Shown: positions 15,014-22,273 of the stretch, one piece after another
Position numbering within the stretch: position 1 is the stretch's first letter
Layout of the letters: every line of letters begins with the position of its first letter
DNA from: JALQTD01 sp965657495
GTDB lineage: Bacteria; Bacteroidota; Bacteroidia; Flavobacteriales_D; Sanyastnellaceae
DNA length: 27,872 nucleotides
NCBI GenBank assembly: GCA_965657495.1
Contig: CBFHPD010000139.1
Location: forward strand, 1-27,872
Direction of reading: 5' to 3'
Position numbers and translations under genes: made by a program
The notes under the pieces: model-generated
The model's database searches: none
What the model was told of the DNA's origin: nothing
Seen by the model: the letters and a program-made list of their open reading frames with translations, nothing else

Positions 15014-15050
15014 AAAAAAGCCCTGCCAGCAAACGCTGGCAGGGCTTTTT
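15014..15050. terminator. Bidirectional intrinsic terminator between ftcD and rplS
   Basis: The stem is 15020-15030 with 15035-15045 (GCCCTGCCAGC / GCTGGCAGGGC) around an AAAC loop, flanked by A-run on the left and T-run on the right, so it works for ftcD on plus and for rplS on minus, where it begins 17 bases after the rplS stop. Confidence 0.9.
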
Positions 15051-15066
15051 CATGCCATGAGCAATA

Positions 15067-15426
15067 TCAGTTCGCCTTGAAGTGGCGCTTCTCGCGGATG
15101 CGGGCCGCTTTACCGGTGAGGTTCCGCAAGTAGAAGATGCGTGAACGGCGGACCTTACCGCGCTTCATCACCTTGATTTCGTCAATGAATGGAGAAGCGA
15201 TGGGGAAAATCCGCTCCACACCCACACCGCTAGCCATCTTGCGGACGGTGAAGGTTTGGGTGTGCCCCTCGCCGCGGCGCTGGATCACGACGCCTTGAAA
15301 CTTCTGCAGGCGCTCCTTGTTTCCTTCCTTAATCTTGATGGTGACTTCCACCGTGTCTCCGGCGTTGAAGCTGGGCCAATCTTGAACTTCGACGAGTTTG
15401 TTGGCGATTTCTTTGATGCGATCCAT
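15067..15426 (-). CDS. rplS: 50S ribosomal protein L19
   Basis: A 119-residue ribosomal protein at the 30S-50S interface. The whole protein matches L19: FNAGDTVEVTIKIKEGNKERLQKFQGVVIQRRGEG, then FTVRKMASGVGVERIFPIASPFIDEIKVMKRGKVRRSRIFYLRNLTGKAARIREK. Length is normal. The ATG at 15426 follows the usual MDRIKEIANK start. It sits downstream of trmD, the trmD-rplS order found in many bacteria, with a 66-bp gap that carries a probable promoter, so L19 may be made both from the trmD transcript and independently. A strong terminator follows. Confidence 0.98.
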   Translation of the reverse strand: MDRIKEIANKLVEVQDWPSFNAGDTVEVTIKIKEGNKERLQKFQGVVIQRRGEGHTQTFTVRKMASGVGVERIFPIASPFIDEIKVMKRGKVRRSRIFYLRNLTGKAARIREKRHFKAN

Positions 15427-15441
15427 GATGCCTGAATTTGA

Positions 15442-15458
15442 CCCGATGCTAAATCGGG
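15442..15458 (-). promoter_or_regulatory. Small hairpin in the rplS 5' region
   Basis: On the minus strand CCCGAT-TTAGC-ATCGGG forms a 6-bp stem with a 5-nt loop, 16 bases before the rplS ATG. It sits directly after the -7-like box, so it would be the very 5' end of a transcript started there. Function, if any, is unknown; it could stabilise the mRNA or serve as a short L19 leader. Confidence 0.35.
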
Positions 15459-15461
15459 GTG

Positions 15462-15469
15462 CAATATTA
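15462..15469 (-). promoter_or_regulatory. -7 box of rplS
   Basis: The minus strand reads TAATATTG followed by CACC, one mismatch from TAnnTTTG and similar to -7 regions of flavobacterial ribosomal-protein genes. It predicts a leader of about 30 nt. No TTG is seen at -33. Confidence 0.4.
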
Positions 15470-15492
15470 CGAAGAATTCCTGTTGCCTCCGC

Positions 15493-16173
15493 TTATTCGT
15501 CCAATAAATCTGGACGCCGCTCCTGGGTGCGCTTGAAGGCCTCCGCCTCCTCCCAAGCGCTCACCTTCGCATGGTCGCCCGAACGCAGGACTTTGGGCAC
15601 TTCCCATTCGCCGTAAACCGCGGGCCGCGTGTACACCGGGGGGGCGAGCAAACCGTCTTGGAAGCTGTCGGTCAGCGCGCTCATTTCGTCCCCGATGACC
15701 CCGGGGATGAGCCGAACGATGGCGTCAGTCAACACGGCGGCAGCCAATTCGCCACCACTCAACACGTAATCGCCGATGCTGATTTCCTGCGTGACGAAGT
15801 GATCGCGGACGCGTTGGTCCACGCCTTTATAATGTCCGCAGATTAGGATGAGGTTGCCGGACATGGAGAGCCGGTTGACGAGGGGCTGCTTCAGTTGTTC
15901 CCCGTCGGGGGTGAGGTAGATGACTTCGGCGTAGTCGCGCTCGGCCTTCAAGGCGGCGAGGGCATCGGCGATCGGTTGGATGGTCATCACCATGCCAGCG
16001 GCTCCGCCAAAGGGCACGTCGTCCACCTTTTTGTGCTTGTCGGTGCTCCAGTCGCGGATGTTGTGCACGCGGATGTCCACGAGGCCCTTGTCGATGCCGC
16101 GCCGCACGATGCTGTCGGCGAAGGGGCCTTCGAGGAGGCTGGGGACCACGGAAAGGATGTCGATGCGCGTCAT
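15493..16173 (-). CDS. trmD: tRNA (guanine-37-N1)-methyltransferase
   Basis: A 226-residue SPOUT enzyme that methylates G37 of tRNAs reading codons that begin with C or certain other bases, preventing +1 frameshifts. The trefoil-knot SAM site is visible in YLTPDGE (87-92), LILICGHYKGVDQRV (108-122) and EISIGDYVLSGGELAAAV (130-147). The two catalytic residues known from E. coli fall at the same numbers here: Arg154 (DAIVRL) and Asp169 (ALTDSF). The N-terminus MTRIDILSVVPSLL is standard and length is normal for the Bacteroidetes form. It starts 13 bp after the aldo/keto reductase stop with no promoter box between, so the reductase probably heads this operon. Confidence 0.98.
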   Translation of the reverse strand: MTRIDILSVVPSLLEGPFADSIVRRGIDKGLVDIRVHNIRDWSTDKHKKVDDVPFGGAAGMVMTIQPIADALAALKAERDYAEVIYLTPDGEQLKQPLVNRLSMSGNLILICGHYKGVDQRVRDHFVTQEISIGDYVLSGGELAAAVLTDAIVRLIPGVIGDEMSALTDSFQDGLLAPPVYTRPAVYGEWEVPKVLRSGDHAKVSAWEEAEAFKRTQERRPDLLDE

Positions 16174-16186
16174 CTGTAGTGGGTGC

Positions 16187-17158
16187 TTAGGGGCGGTTGC
16201 CCATGATGGTTTCGATGCGGTCGAGGACGTCGGGGGTGAGTTTGGATTTGGCCTGTGCAGCTTGCAGGTTTTCTTCCAACTGCTCGGGCTTCGAGGCGCC
16301 TAAGAGCACCGTGCTCACCTGCGGGTTTTTCAAACACCACGCCAACGCCAGCTGCGGCATGCTCATTCCGATTTCCGCGGCCACATCCCCCAGCGCGCGC
16401 ACCTTTTCCAGCTTGGCATCCTGCAAGATGTCGTTCGCTAACCAGCCCAACTCCTCCCGCTGCAGCCGCGCATCAGCGGGCCGCTCGCCTTGGTTGTATT
16501 TGCCGGTGAGCAGCCCAGAGGCCAGCGGGCTGAACACGGTGGTGCCCAAGCCCACCGAGCGGTAGACGTCGGCGAACTCGACTTCCACCTTTTGCCGCAC
16601 GAAGAGGTTGTACTGGGGTTGCTCCACGACCGGCCCGATGAGGTGGTGGCGTTCCGCGATGCGGTGGGCGTCCATGATTTCGGCAGCGCTCCATTCGCTG
16701 GTGCCCCAGTAGAGGATTTTGCCCTGTTGGATCAATTGGTGCATGGTCCAAACCGTCTCCTCAATCGGAGTCTGCTTGTCCGGACGGTGGCAGAAATAGA
16801 GGTCCAAATAATCCACCTGCAACCGGCGCAGGGCCGCGTGGCACGCCTCCACCACATGCTTCCGGTGCAGCCCGCGCTGGGTAGGCAACGTGCCGCCTGC
16901 GCCGAAGAAAACCTTCGACGAAACGCACCACGAATCGCGGGGCCAGTTGCGCGCTTTCAACAGCTCGCCCATGACCTCCTCAGATCGCCCTTCCGCATAC
17001 CCTTCGGCGTTGTCGAAGAAGTTGACGCCGGCGTCGTAGGCCAGGTCCATGAGCCGCCCGGACACCCGGGTGTCGATTTGGTTGCCAAACGTGATCCAAC
17101 TGCCGAGCGACAGCTCACTGAGCTGCAATCCGGTCTTTCCCATGTTGCGGTATTCCAT
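16187..17158 (-). CDS. Aldo/keto reductase of the K+-channel beta-subunit (YghZ/Kv-beta) type
   Basis: A 323-residue NADPH-dependent oxidoreductase of unknown natural substrate. The start at 17158 gives MEYRNMGKTGLQLSELSLGSWITFGNQ, close to the start of Kv-beta and YghZ proteins; the longer open frame upstream is antisense to ppc. The catalytic tetrad is present: Asp49, Tyr54, Lys82 and His124 (FFDNAEGYAEG, SSKVFFG, YFCHRPD). WGTSEWSAAEI and SPLASGLLTGKY are also typical, and GASKPEQLEENL marks the NADPH-phosphate region. The bacterial relatives reduce small aldehydes such as L-glyceraldehyde-3-phosphate or methylglyoxal; which one applies here cannot be read from sequence. A perfect -7 box lies 6 bases upstream, and trmD follows after 13 bp. 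Confidence 0.93.
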   Translation of the reverse strand: MEYRNMGKTGLQLSELSLGSWITFGNQIDTRVSGRLMDLAYDAGVNFFDNAEGYAEGRSEEVMGELLKARNWPRDSWCVSSKVFFGAGGTLPTQRGLHRKHVVEACHAALRRLQVDYLDLYFCHRPDKQTPIEETVWTMHQLIQQGKILYWGTSEWSAAEIMDAHRIAERHHLIGPVVEQPQYNLFVRQKVEVEFADVYRSVGLGTTVFSPLASGLLTGKYNQGERPADARLQREELGWLANDILQDAKLEKVRALGDVAAEIGMSMPQLALAWCLKNPQVSTVLLGASKPEQLEENLQAAQAKSKLTPDVLDRIETIMGNRP

Positions 17159-17164
17159 CGGGGA

Positions 17165-17172
17165 CAAAGGTA
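17165..17172 (-). promoter_or_regulatory. -7 box of the aldo/keto reductase-trmD operon
   Basis: The minus strand reads TACCTTTG, a perfect TAnnTTTG match, ending 6 bases before the ATG at 17158, so the leader would be about 2 nt. No TTG is seen at -33. Confidence 0.5.
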
Positions 17173-17205
17173 GTTCGCGGCCTGTGATTTGTCCTGCGTG
17201 GCGGG

Positions 17206-17213
17206 TAACTTGC
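17206..17213 (+). promoter_or_regulatory. Possible -7 box of ppc
   Basis: TAACTTGC followed by ACA resembles TAnnTTTG with one T missing, and predicts a leader of about 14 nt. A TTTG lies upstream at 17188-17191 but at a short 14-base spacing. It shares the 72-bp gap with the divergent reductase promoter. Confidence 0.3.
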
Positions 17214-17230
17214 ACATTCAAAGCACAGGG

Positions 17231-19786
17231 ATGAACACACGAGAGCGCAAAGAGTACCAGGCGGTGGTGAGCCACCCATTCCAAGTTTTCAACGGCATTT
17301 TCCTCACGCTTCCGCTCGATGGCATCCGGCAGACGGGCCTGCGGGTGCCGCTGCTGCAGGAGGCGTGTGAGGCGGGGTTGGAGCGCAGCGAGTCGCCGGT
17401 GGAGATTTTGGAGCAGTTCTTCCAGAGCCAAGGGTTGTCCGATCGCGCGGACCAAACCGCCTTGCTGTTTCGCATCATCCAGTACGTCGAGCGCCAAGTC
17501 GTGTTGGTCGACGCACTCGAGGATGCCCGATACGCGCACCTGAACGACCTCGGTGGGGCGGAATCGCTGCAGAGTTTGATGCAGCGCACCCGCCGGCACG
17601 GGCTCTCCGAGGAACTGAAGGCCATCATGCAGGACTATGCGGTGCGCGTGGTGCTGACGGCTCACCCCACCCAGTTTTACCCGGGCAATGCCTTGGCCAT
17701 CATCACGGACCTCGCCCGGGCAATGGAGCAAAACGACCTCGTGAGCATCCGTAAACTCCTGCACCAACTCGGTCTGACGCCTTTCTTTCAAAGCGAGCCG
17801 CCGACCCCCTTCGACGAGGCGGTCCGCCAGTCGTGGTACCTTGAGAACGTCTTCTACTCGGCCGCTCCCGAACTGTACATGCGGGTGGCCCAAGCCCTCG
17901 ACGACCCGGAGGCGAAGGGGATTTCCGACGGGCTCATCACGGTGGGCTTTTGGCCCGGTGGGGACCGCGACGGCAATCCCTTTGTGGACGCGGACACGAC
18001 GCGGGCCGTGGCGAAGCGGCTGCGGGTGTCGCTGCTGCGTTGCTACCGGAGGGACTTGCGGGATTTGCGCCGCCGGGTGACGTTCAAGCAGACGAGCCAA
18101 ATCTTGGACGACCTGCAATCGCAAGTCGAAGCCGCCATGCTCCACCCCGACACCCACCCGCTCAAGCCCGCCGACCTGCTCGCGCCGCTAGCGGAGGTGG
18201 CCGAATGGGTCGAAACCCATTACAACGGCTTGTATTTGGAGGCCATCCGCATGTTCCAATTCAAGGTGCGGCTGTTTGGCATGCACTTCGCGTCGATGGA
18301 CATCCGGCAGGACAGCCGGGTGTTGAAGGCAGCCCGCCACGAAGTGCTGGAGGCGTGTTGGCCGGGCGGTGCGGCGGCTTTTGAGGCCTTGCCGGTGGAG
18401 GAGCGCGTGGACCACCTGTTGACATGGGATCCCGGGCTCACGACCGAGCTGCCTGAAGAGCGGCACCGCGATGCGCTGCAATCGCTCGCGGCCATGCGGG
18501 ACATCCAGCAAGCAAATGGGGTGCACGCGTGCCACCGGTTCATCATCTCCAACTGCCGGGGCGCCGAGGACGTCGCCGGGGTCGTGCTGTTGGCGCGCGC
18601 GGCGGGGTGGACGGCGCCGGAGACCCTGGATGTGGTGCCGTTGTTTGAGACGATTGATGATTTGGCCCGCGCGAAAGGCGAGATGCAATGGCTCTATGCG
18701 CAGCCGCGTTATCGCGAACACTTGAACGCCCGGAATTCCCGCCAAACCATCATGCTCGGCTTCTCGGACGGCACGAAGGACGGCGGGTACCTGCGCGCGA
18801 ACTGGTCCATCTACCAAGCGAAGGAGGGGCTGACGCAGATCAGCCGGGAGGCCGGGGTGACGGCGTTGTTTTTCGATGGCCGCGGCGGGCCGCCTGCCCG
18901 GGGCGGTGGGAACACCCACCGGTTTTATGCCTCGCTCGGGGACGGCATCGAGAACCGCGAGATCCAAACCACCATCCAAGGGCAAACCATCAGTTCCAAC
19001 TTCGGCATTCCCCGGAGTGCGACGTTCAACATGGAGCTGTTGCTGACGGCTGGGTTGCAGAACCGGTTGTTTGGCCTTGAGCATGAGGCGCATCAATCGG
19101 AGGATGCGCAGCTGATGGATGAGCTCAGTGCGACGAGTTTTGAGCACTACCAGCAGTTGAAGGAGCATCCGGCCTTCATGGCCTACCTCGAGACGTACGG
19201 CACCTTGCGCTATTACGGCGAGACCAACGTGGGCAGCCGCCCGACCCGGCGCCAATCAGCGGGGCCGCTGACCTTGGATGACTTGCGGGCCATCCCGTTT
19301 GTGGGCTCTTGGAGCCAGTTGCGGCAGAACGTGCCCGGATACTACGGGCTCGGAACGGCCCTTGCGGCGTTGGAGGAACAAGGCCGGCTCGAGGAGGCCA
19401 CCCGGCTTTACGAGCAGAACGCGTTTTTCCGTGCGCTGGTCGAAAACAGCATGCAGAGCATGTTGAAGTGCGATTTCCGGTTGACCGCGCACCTCGCCGA
19501 GCACCCCACCTTCGGGGACCTGTGGAACCGGATTTTCGATGAGTTCGAGCGGACCAAGCGACTCGTGTTGATCATCTCCGGCCAGTCGGCCCTCATGGAG
19601 CGGAACCCGGCCATCCGCGAGTCCATCGGCTTGCGGGACGGCTTGATCAAGCCGCTCTTGGTCATCCAGCAATTCGCCCTGATGAAGCGCGCCGAAGGCA
19701 CATCCGGGTGGGACGAGGAGACGTTGAAGCGGCTCATCATCCGGTCCATGTTCGGCATCATCAACGCCAGCCGCAACGCGGTTTAA
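17231..19786 (+). CDS. ppc: Phosphoenolpyruvate carboxylase
   Basis: An 851-residue enzyme that carboxylates PEP with bicarbonate to oxaloacetate, refilling the TCA cycle. The ATG at 17231 is preferred to an upstream in-frame start at 17189, which would overlap the divergent promoter region. Catalytic motifs: VLTAHPTQFYPG with His145 (E. coli His138), GFWPGGDRDGNPFV (about 238-251), GFSDGTKDGGYLRANW, and the Gly-rich loop FFDGRGGPPARGGGNTHRF (about 546-564), then TIQGQTISSNFG. The family normally ends in RNTG; this protein ends in GIINASRNAV, so the Arg and the allosteric-site Asn are kept but the last two residues differ. This may be a Bacteroidetes trait and could alter aspartate inhibition. 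A terminator follows 21 bp after the stop. Confidence 0.95.
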   Translation: MNTRERKEYQAVVSHPFQVFNGIFLTLPLDGIRQTGLRVPLLQEACEAGLERSESPVEILEQFFQSQGLSDRADQTALLFRIIQYVERQVVLVDALEDARYAHLNDLGGAESLQSLMQRTRRHGLSEELKAIMQDYAVRVVLTAHPTQFYPGNALAIITDLARAMEQNDLVSIRKLLHQLGLTPFFQSEPPTPFDEAVRQSWYLENVFYSAAPELYMRVAQALDDPEAKGISDGLITVGFWPGGDRDGNPFVDADTTRAVAKRLRVSLLRCYRRDLRDLRRRVTFKQTSQILDDLQSQVEAAMLHPDTHPLKPADLLAPLAEVAEWVETHYNGLYLEAIRMFQFKVRLFGMHFASMDIRQDSRVLKAARHEVLEACWPGGAAAFEALPVEERVDHLLTWDPGLTTELPEERHRDALQSLAAMRDIQQANGVHACHRFIISNCRGAEDVAGVVLLARAAGWTAPETLDVVPLFETIDDLARAKGEMQWLYAQPRYREHLNARNSRQTIMLGFSDGTKDGGYLRANWSIYQAKEGLTQISREAGVTALFFDGRGGPPARGGGNTHRFYASLGDGIENREIQTTIQGQTISSNFGIPRSATFNMELLLTAGLQNRLFGLEHEAHQSEDAQLMDELSATSFEHYQQLKEHPAFMAYLETYGTLRYYGETNVGSRPTRRQSAGPLTLDDLRAIPFVGSWSQLRQNVPGYYGLGTALAALEEQGRLEEATRLYEQNAFFRALVENSMQSMLKCDFRLTAHLAEHPTFGDLWNRIFDEFERTKRLVLIISGQSALMERNPAIRESIGLRDGLIKPLLVIQQFALMKRAEGTSGWDEETLKRLIIRSMFGIINASRNAV

Positions 19787-19807
19787 GTCGGTGGATTTGA
19801 CGGCATG

Positions 19808-19835
19808 AAAAAGGGGAGCCGAAGCTCCCCTTTTT
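19808..19835. terminator. Bidirectional intrinsic terminator between ppc and the S46 peptidase gene
   Basis: AAAAA-GGGGAGC-CGAA-GCTCCCC-TTTTT: a 7-bp GC-rich stem with a tetraloop and A/T runs on both sides, placed 21 bases after each of the two convergent stop codons. Confidence 0.88.
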
Positions 19836-19856
19836 GCCATAGCTATGTGCGAAGAC

Positions 19857-22250
19857 TCAGTCCTTTTTCCGGTCGTCTCCGCGTCCTTCGCGGGCGCGGC
19901 TTGGACGCGCCTTTTCATTGCCTCCTTCGTCATTCCGGTCCTCCCGAGCGGCAGGGGACTCCTTCCCATCTTTCGCCCGACCTGCATTGCGGTCGGCGCG
20001 TTGTCTGCGATCCTTCGTCTCTTTCTCCTGAGTGGCTTCACCCTTTGACCCCTCTGCCTTGGTTTCAGGCGCAGGCCGGCGAGCGGGGCGTCCGCGACCG
20101 GCTTGAGCAACGAAGTCCATTTCTTCGATGAGGTTGGTCGCACCTGCGTACTTGTCGAGCACCCACATGATGTACCGGACGTCCACCGAGATGGTCCGCT
20201 GCAGCTCCTCCTCAAAGGTGATGTCGCCGCTCATGGCTTCCCAGTTGCCGTCGAAGGCCAAACCAATGAGGTTCCCGTTGCCGTCGATGACCGGGCTGCC
20301 CGAGTTGCCGCCCGTGATGTCCGTTCCGTGGATGAAGCAGACGTGGAGTTCGCCATCGGCATCGGCCCAGCGGCCGAAATCACGCGCGCGGATGAGCTCC
20401 TCCAGCTTCGCCGGTACGACGAATTCCGGGTTCGAATTGTCCTTCTTCTCCATGATGCCGTTGGCCGTGGTGAAGTGGTCGTAGTGGACGGCGTCTGCAG
20501 GGTCGTAGGCGCCGACTGCGCCGAAGGTCACGCGCATGGTCGAGTTGGCATCGGGGTAGAACAGCTTGTTCGGCTGCATCTCACGCAACCCTTCCACAAA
20601 CAAGCGGTAGCCGCGGTCAAAGGCCTCTTGCGCGCCCCCGTGCATGCTGCCGAGGTATTGCTCAAGCAAGCTTTGCCCCACCATCACGGCCATGTCCTTT
20701 TCCATCTTCTTTTCAGATGGATTCGCGAGGAAATCCATGCAGCTCGCTTCGTCTACGAGGAAGCTTTTCGCATACAGTTTGTCGGCGAACGCGTCGAAGC
20801 TGCCCTTGTACTTGGAGCGAACGGTGCTGAAGAAGCTGGGCTGCTGATCGGCAGCGATGTCGTTCATGTACTTGGTCATGAGGCGGACGAACACATCGCG
20901 GTCCGTGGCTTGGTCGTATTCCTTGAAGTGGCTTTGGACCAAATCCGTGAGCATCGCGCGCGTGGCTTCCACCTCTGCAGCATCTTCCGAGAACAGGCCC
21001 GGTGCCATGCGCGAGAAGCGCACCACGAAGAGCGGCAGGTCCGCACCGATGAGGCCGGCTTCGAGCGCGTACACGTCACCTTCAACGGTGGCGTCGGTGT
21101 CGGTGTAGTAGGAAGCGATCAAGGACAGGGCCTCGCCGTACTTGGCCTCGCGGGCAGGATCGGCGGCAACCCAAGCGGCGAACTCGTCTTCGAGGGCCTT
21201 TTTCTGGGCTTCGATTTCAAGGCGGGTCAAGCCCTTCGACTGGCCGATGTAGTATTTCCAGTAGTTGGCGGTTTGGGCGTATTTCGCAGCGTATTGGATG
21301 CGCACGGCCAAATCCGCGTCCATGTGCTCCTTCATCGTCCGGAGCTTCAGGTCGCGCACTTCCACCACCGACGGGTTGTAAGTGTCGAGCGCCTGGCGCA
21401 CCCCGTAGCTGCTCAAGTAGCGATCGGTGCTGCCGGGGTAACCCATGACCATCGTGAAGTCGCCAGGTTGCACGCCCGCCGTGTTGATGGGCAGGTGGTG
21501 CTTGGGGCTCAACGGGACATTGGTCTCGCTGTATTCGGCAGGCTCGTTCTCAGCGTTGGCGTAAATGCGGAGCATGGAGAAGTCACCGGTGTGGCGCGGC
21601 CACATCCAGTTGTCGGTGTCCCCGCCGTACTTGCCGACGCTCTCGGGCGGCGCAGCCACGAGGCGGACGTCCTGGTACGTTTTGTACTCGAAAGCGTAGA
21701 ATTCGCTGCCGTAGTAGAACGACTTGATTTCGATTTCCTTCGCCTTGTCGGGGTCCAACTCCGCCATCACAGCCGCGCGGGCTTCTTGGATGGCGGCGCT
21801 GCGGTCGGCTTCGGATAGGTCGCCGGTGACGTTGGCGAGCATTTGGTCCGTAACATCATCCACCCGCACAAGGAAGCTGATTTCGAAGTCCTCGATGTGC
21901 ATCTCCTCCTCCAAGGACATGGCAAAGAATCCGTCGGTCAGGTAATCGTGCTCCGGCGCACTGAAGCCTTGGATGGCGTCATAAGCGCAGTGGTGATTCG
22001 TCAACACCAGCCCTTGAGAGGAAATGATTTCGCCCGTGCACATGCCGCCGTTGAGGCGCACGATGGCATCCTTGAGGGAGGCGTTGTTGATGTCGTAAAT
22101 CTCTTGCGCGGTCAAATTGAGTCCCGCTTGGTTCATCTCGGCGGCGGCGATGCGCTCGAGCATGTGAATGAGCCACATGCCTTCGTCGGCCCGCACAAAC
22201 GAGCTGAACGCGAGCAATGCGACCACGAGGGTTGCTTGAAATTGCTTCAT
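19857..22250 (-). CDS. S46 family dipeptidyl-peptidase, DPP7-type, with a long charged C-terminal tail
   Basis: A 797-residue periplasmic serine peptidase that removes dipeptides from peptide N-termini. The ATG at 22250 gives a signal peptide (MKQFQATLVVALLAFSSFVRA); the longer frame upstream covers the DUF6438 gene and is rejected. Catalytic triad: His87 (VLTNHHCAYDAI), Asp223 (HTGDFSMLRIY) and Ser650 (TDITGGNSGSPVIDG). Gly668 in LAFDGNWEAMSGDI stands where the acidic-specific DPP11 has its Arg, and the following DITFEEELQRTISVDVRYI is DPP7-like, so cleavage after hydrophobic residues is expected. The enzyme core ends near residue 714. The last 83 residues are nearly all Arg, Lys, Glu, Asp, Gly, Ala and Pro, a disordered tail I do not know from characterised DPP7 or DPP11. 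The gene lies 23 bp after the DUF6438 gene and ends at a bidirectional terminator. Confidence 0.93.
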   Translation of the reverse strand: MKQFQATLVVALLAFSSFVRADEGMWLIHMLERIAAAEMNQAGLNLTAQEIYDINNASLKDAIVRLNGGMCTGEIISSQGLVLTNHHCAYDAIQGFSAPEHDYLTDGFFAMSLEEEMHIEDFEISFLVRVDDVTDQMLANVTGDLSEADRSAAIQEARAAVMAELDPDKAKEIEIKSFYYGSEFYAFEYKTYQDVRLVAAPPESVGKYGGDTDNWMWPRHTGDFSMLRIYANAENEPAEYSETNVPLSPKHHLPINTAGVQPGDFTMVMGYPGSTDRYLSSYGVRQALDTYNPSVVEVRDLKLRTMKEHMDADLAVRIQYAAKYAQTANYWKYYIGQSKGLTRLEIEAQKKALEDEFAAWVAADPAREAKYGEALSLIASYYTDTDATVEGDVYALEAGLIGADLPLFVVRFSRMAPGLFSEDAAEVEATRAMLTDLVQSHFKEYDQATDRDVFVRLMTKYMNDIAADQQPSFFSTVRSKYKGSFDAFADKLYAKSFLVDEASCMDFLANPSEKKMEKDMAVMVGQSLLEQYLGSMHGGAQEAFDRGYRLFVEGLREMQPNKLFYPDANSTMRVTFGAVGAYDPADAVHYDHFTTANGIMEKKDNSNPEFVVPAKLEELIRARDFGRWADADGELHVCFIHGTDITGGNSGSPVIDGNGNLIGLAFDGNWEAMSGDITFEEELQRTISVDVRYIMWVLDKYAGATNLIEEMDFVAQAGRGRPARRPAPETKAEGSKGEATQEKETKDRRQRADRNAGRAKDGKESPAAREDRNDEGGNEKARPSRAREGRGDDRKKD

Positions 22251-22273
22251 ATGAATTGATGATAAGTGTTGAT

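Noticed and set aside
17159..18157. Upstream extension of the aldo/keto reductase frame
   Set aside because: It is antisense to ppc; the family N-terminus begins at 17158 behind a perfect -7 box.
20103..21818. 571-codon plus-strand open frame
   Set aside because: It is antisense to the S46 peptidase gene, whose catalytic motifs are clear. High GC content leaves few stop codons on the opposite strand, and the translation is His/Val/Arg-rich with no recognisable domain.
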